Positions 61,564-64,000 of a stretch of 64,000 bases of DNA are shown one piece after another. Position numbers and translations under genes: made by a program. How positions within the stretch are numbered: the first letter of the stretch is position 1; every line of letters begins with the position of its first letter. The stretch comes from an uncultured Acidobacteriota bacterium (GTDB lineage: Bacteria > Acidobacteriota > Blastocatellia > Pyrinomonadales > Pyrinomonadaceae). The DNA is taken from positions 124,001-188,000 of the forward strand of contig CALMAH010000013.1 in the NCBI GenBank assembly GCA_937859595.1, given 5' to 3'. The notes under the pieces are model-generated. The model had not been told where the DNA came from. It searched no databases and saw nothing but the letters and a program-made list of their open reading frames with translations.

Positions 61564-64000
61564 CTACGGCACGTACGCGGCCGGTACCGGGCTGTCTCCA
61601 GATTGCCCGAATTGAACGATCCCGATGCCCAAAGTTGACTGCAACAGGTACCATGTGCCGGCCGAAGGCCTGAATACAGCAAAGTCGCTTCGTCCATCGC
61701 CATCATAATCTCCCGGAGCCGGAAGATCACCGTCACTGCCAAATTGCACGGCGAAATAGCTTAGGTCCTCGCTTCTAATCACATACCAAGCCCCCTCGGA
61801 AGCTCTCCAAAATGCAATGTCCACGCGTCCGTCGCCGGTATAGTCACCGATTACAGGTTTGTCCGAAGGCAGTCCAAATTGGACGGCTAATAGCCCGGCT
61901 GAAGAGCGGTCAATCCACCATTCGGCGCCTGTGGCACCGCTTGGGCGAAATACTCCAATATCTGCCAGGCCGTCTCCGTCAAAATCGCCCACCTGTGGTA
62001 TGTCCCCGACGCCGCCAAATTGGCGTATATCCACGCCGCCGGCAGAGCGGTTTATGTACCAAGTACCGGTTGACGGCCTGAAAATGACCGGATCGGCAAT
62101 ACCATCACCGTCGACGTCCCCAGCCAGAGGGATATCCCCGGTAGAACCAAACGGAAAAGCATAGAAGCTGGAATCTTCGCTCCTAAGGACATACCAGGTA
62201 CCGTTTGAGGGTCGCCAGACCGCAACGTCGGTCTTTCCGTCACCTGTGAAATCGGCAGGCACGATCTTATCTGAAGGATCCCCAAACTGAAAGGCCCTGT
62301 TGTCCAGATCAGAGCTTCGCAAATACCACCACTGACCTAGCGATGTACGGTAAATGGAAATATCGGTCCTTCTGTCTCCGTCGAAATCTGCGTGCGCCGC
62401 AGAGATATTCGTTGAGGCAGCACCAAATACCGTGAAAGAAATTAGCTGGGAAACAGAGAATCCATTTTCAGCGGCGGCGTCATTTACGTACCATCTTCCA
62501 AGAAATGTTCTACCTGCAAGAATTGGATTGTCGGGAATGGCCAGACTGACCGAGCCCGACCCGCTTCCGGAGAGGGTCACGGTGCTTCGCGTAAATGAAC
62601 CGGTAGATGGTATCGAGGCTCCGATTCCCGGATCTTCCGAAGTGATCACCAGCACGGCGGTCGCACCGGGTACCGCGTCCGCAACGGCCACCGTGAAACT
62701 CGGGTTTCCGATGATTGCCGGTTCAAGGGCAATAGCACGAGGAGGGTCACCTCCTGCACCCGGGCGTCCTGTCCCGGATACCTCCGGGACCCGAGCCGAT
62801 TCGGTATAGAGCATCGGCCTGTCAAACGGAGGCAGTTCGTCCCGCACTCTCGGATCGGTCAACGGACGCTTCATAAACGCGACGAGATCAGTGATCTCTT
62901 TTGGAGTCAGCCCCAGCGGCCTTATCAGTGCTCGGTCAATATTTGGAGCATTGTGGTCTCCGCCACGATTGTAGAATTGGACTACCTCTTCAAGCGTTGC
63001 AAACCTTCCGTTATGCATATACGGTGCATGAAGCTCGACATTCCGAAGTGTAGGGGTCTTAAATCGTGCATCGTCAGCCGGGTTGTTTGTCACCGTTCCA
63101 CGACCACGATCCTCGAACTGGGGACGAACCCCAATGTTATGAAACACGTGGTCTGCGAGAAGTGAGCCGTCATGACAAACGTTGCACTGAACGTTTATAA
63201 AAATGTCCAATCCGTCCTGCTCCTGCTTTGTCAGAGGCTCGATCGAGGCCGCCCATTTGTCGAGGGGAGTGTGATCGGAAAAAAGCTGCCTTTCGTGGGT
63301 TGCAATGGCCATAGCTATCCTTGCCGGCGTGACCTCAGGGCTGCCGAATGCTTCCTCGAAAAGTTCCGGGTAGCTCCGCCCGTCAATCCAGTTCCGTAAT
63401 GAAGGCGGTATCTTAGATGCAAGAGCCAATGGTCTCGAGACGGCGATCTGGGCCGCGACCTGTGGCCAATTCCTACCTATGTGGCCCATCTCAACGTCAG
63501 ACAAGGGAGGGGCCAAAACCTGGCTCTCAAGGGCGGCATGTACTTCGAGAAGCAACTCGTTCGTGATCGGATCGCGAAAAGAATCCGGAGCTCTGCCGTC
63601 CCAGAAGAGCCCATCCGGGGAATAGCCTGAGTTGAGGTATGACGGTGACTTTCTGCCAGTCACCTGAATATTTGCGCCAAACAACGGCGAATCCGTATAC
63701 GTACCGTCCATATTGTTCCGCGGGACACCGGGTGATCCGAAAACGTCGTCTGCATTTCCAAAAACACCATCAAATCCGGGATGGCGTGCCGCCATATCGT
63801 CTAGGATGGTCCTCGGGTCTGACCCGCCCTTGGCCGGCTGGTGACAGGTGCCACATGCTACGGTTCTGGTCGACGAAAGTTGTTCGTCCCAGAACAATGC
63901 CTTCCCTAACGAGGCCTTGGCTGCGGTAACTGGATTACCCGGTGGCGCAGGTGGTGGAAGTAGTGGCGGAAACGGGCCCGGAAAGATATTTCCTGAGGCA
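61564..64000 (-). CDS. Diheme cytochrome c peroxidase-like protein with FG-GAP repeats (5' end outside window)
   Basis: The frame is open to the window end, so the N-terminus is missing; the visible start has a Pro-rich linker before SLGKAMFWDEQLSSTRTVAC. Two heme motifs, CGTCH and CNVCH, and segments such as FKTPTLRNVELHAPYMHNGR identify the MauG/cytochrome c peroxidase family. A spacer domain is followed by six ~50-residue repeats with DxDGDGxxD and FRPSxGTWY, the FG-GAP/VCBS-type calcium-binding propeller. It should be exported and act on peroxide or as an oxidase; the propeller probably mediates binding. The stop codon is at 61564-61566. Confidence 0.9.
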   Translation of the reverse strand, partial: ASGNIFPGPFPPLLPPPAPPGNPVTAAKASLGKALFWDEQLSSTRTVACGTCHQPAKGGSDPRTILDDMAARHPGFDGVFGNADDVFGSPGVPRNNMDGTYTDSPLFGANIQVTGRKSPSYLNSGYSPDGLFWDGRAPDSFRDPITNELLLEVHAALESQVLAPPLSDVEMGHIGRNWPQVAAQIAVSRPLALASKIPPSLRNWIDGRSYPELFEEAFGSPEVTPARIAMAIATHERQLFSDHTPLDKWAASIEPLTKQEQDGLDIFINVQCNVCHDGSLLADHVFHNIGVRPQFEDRGRGTVTNNPADDARFKTPTLRNVELHAPYMHNGRFATLEEVVQFYNRGGDHNAPNIDRALIRPLGLTPKEITDLVAFMKRPLTDPRVRDELPPFDRPMLYTESARVPEVSGTGRPGAGGDPPRAIALEPAIIGNPSFTVAVADAVPGATAVLVITSEDPGIGASIPSTGSFTRSTVTLSGSGSGSVSLAIPDNPILAGRTFLGRWYVNDAAAENGFSVSQLISFTVFGAASTNISAAHADFDGDRRTDISIYRTSLGQWWYLRSSDLDNRAFQFGDPSDKIVPADFTGDGKTDVAVWRPSNGTWYVLRSEDSSFYAFPFGSTGDIPLAGDVDGDGIADPVIFRPSTGTWYINRSAGGVDIRQFGGVGDIPQVGDFDGDGLADIGVFRPSGATGAEWWIDRSSAGLLAVQFGLPSDKPVIGDYTGDGRVDIAFWRASEGAWYVIRSEDLSYFAVQFGSDGDLPAPGDYDGDGRSDFAVFRPSAGTWYLLQSTLGIGIVQFGQSGDSPVPAAYVP

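Overview
The window (64 kb, moderately GC-rich, compact bacterial gene layout) reads like a chromosomal segment of an Acidobacteriota bacterium, probably class Blastocatellia (Pyrinomonadales-like). This is inferred from several features: DxDGDGxxD / FRPSxGTWY repeat proteins, secreted TPR proteins with an N-terminal DITGGA motif, an EF-G paralog, a cyanophycin operon and many 7-bp tandem repeats. No rRNA is present to confirm it. No phage, IS element or CRISPR array was seen.

Layout. 0-2.7 kb: DUF4139 fragment and a multi-spanning acyltransferase-like membrane protein. 2.7-9.7 kb: core block on the minus strand (ispE, tRNA-Gln, prs, rplY, pth, rpsF-rpsR-rplI, dnaB, a DinB/YfiT protein). 9.8-14.2 kb: CAP-domain protein, copper-type P1B ATPase, isoaspartyl peptidase. 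14.2-20.8 kb: cyanophycinase and cyanophycin synthetase separated by a small element carrying a four-helix-bundle (23S intervening-sequence-protein family) gene, plus two unknown or WD40-like genes. 20.8-31.8 kb: carB, murB between two related TPR proteins, EF-G-like GTPase. 31.8-43.2 kb: class A beta-lactamase-like lipoprotein, NHL propeller, pilT, rpsA, HU, 7TM-HD phosphodiesterase, hflX, CYTH-like protein. 43.2-52.1 kb: lipoprotein, rarA, two secreted unknowns, a 1.4-kb repeat-rich intergenic region, glnE and a sigma-54 activator. 52.2-64 kb: RluA-family synthase, GNAT, D-aminoacylase-type amidohydrolase, secreted protein, TerC, a polyferredoxin-TPR membrane protein, a large secreted protein, and a diheme peroxidase with FG-GAP repeats cut by the window end.

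Genes that work together: CphA makes cyanophycin, CphB cuts it to beta-Asp-Arg, and the isoaspartyl peptidase can finish the job. CarB feeds arginine synthesis, and GlnE with the overlapping sigma-54 activator suggests nitrogen control. rpsF-rpsR-rplI is a classic ribosomal operon.

The most unusual signal is a dispersed family of tandem arrays with a fixed 7-bp unit and locus-specific sequence. Arrays lie as inverted pairs around the four-helix-bundle gene and inside the acyltransferase gene. They also lie in frame inside carB (twice), the copper ATPase and the isoaspartyl peptidase, and in the 46.5-47.9 kb intergenic region. That region also carries ~147-bp direct repeats whose 7-nt stem sequences change together on both arms, and short 9-bp-period arrays. 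I propose that these belong to one repeat or mobile-element system, possibly linked to the four-helix-bundle protein; that link is inference.
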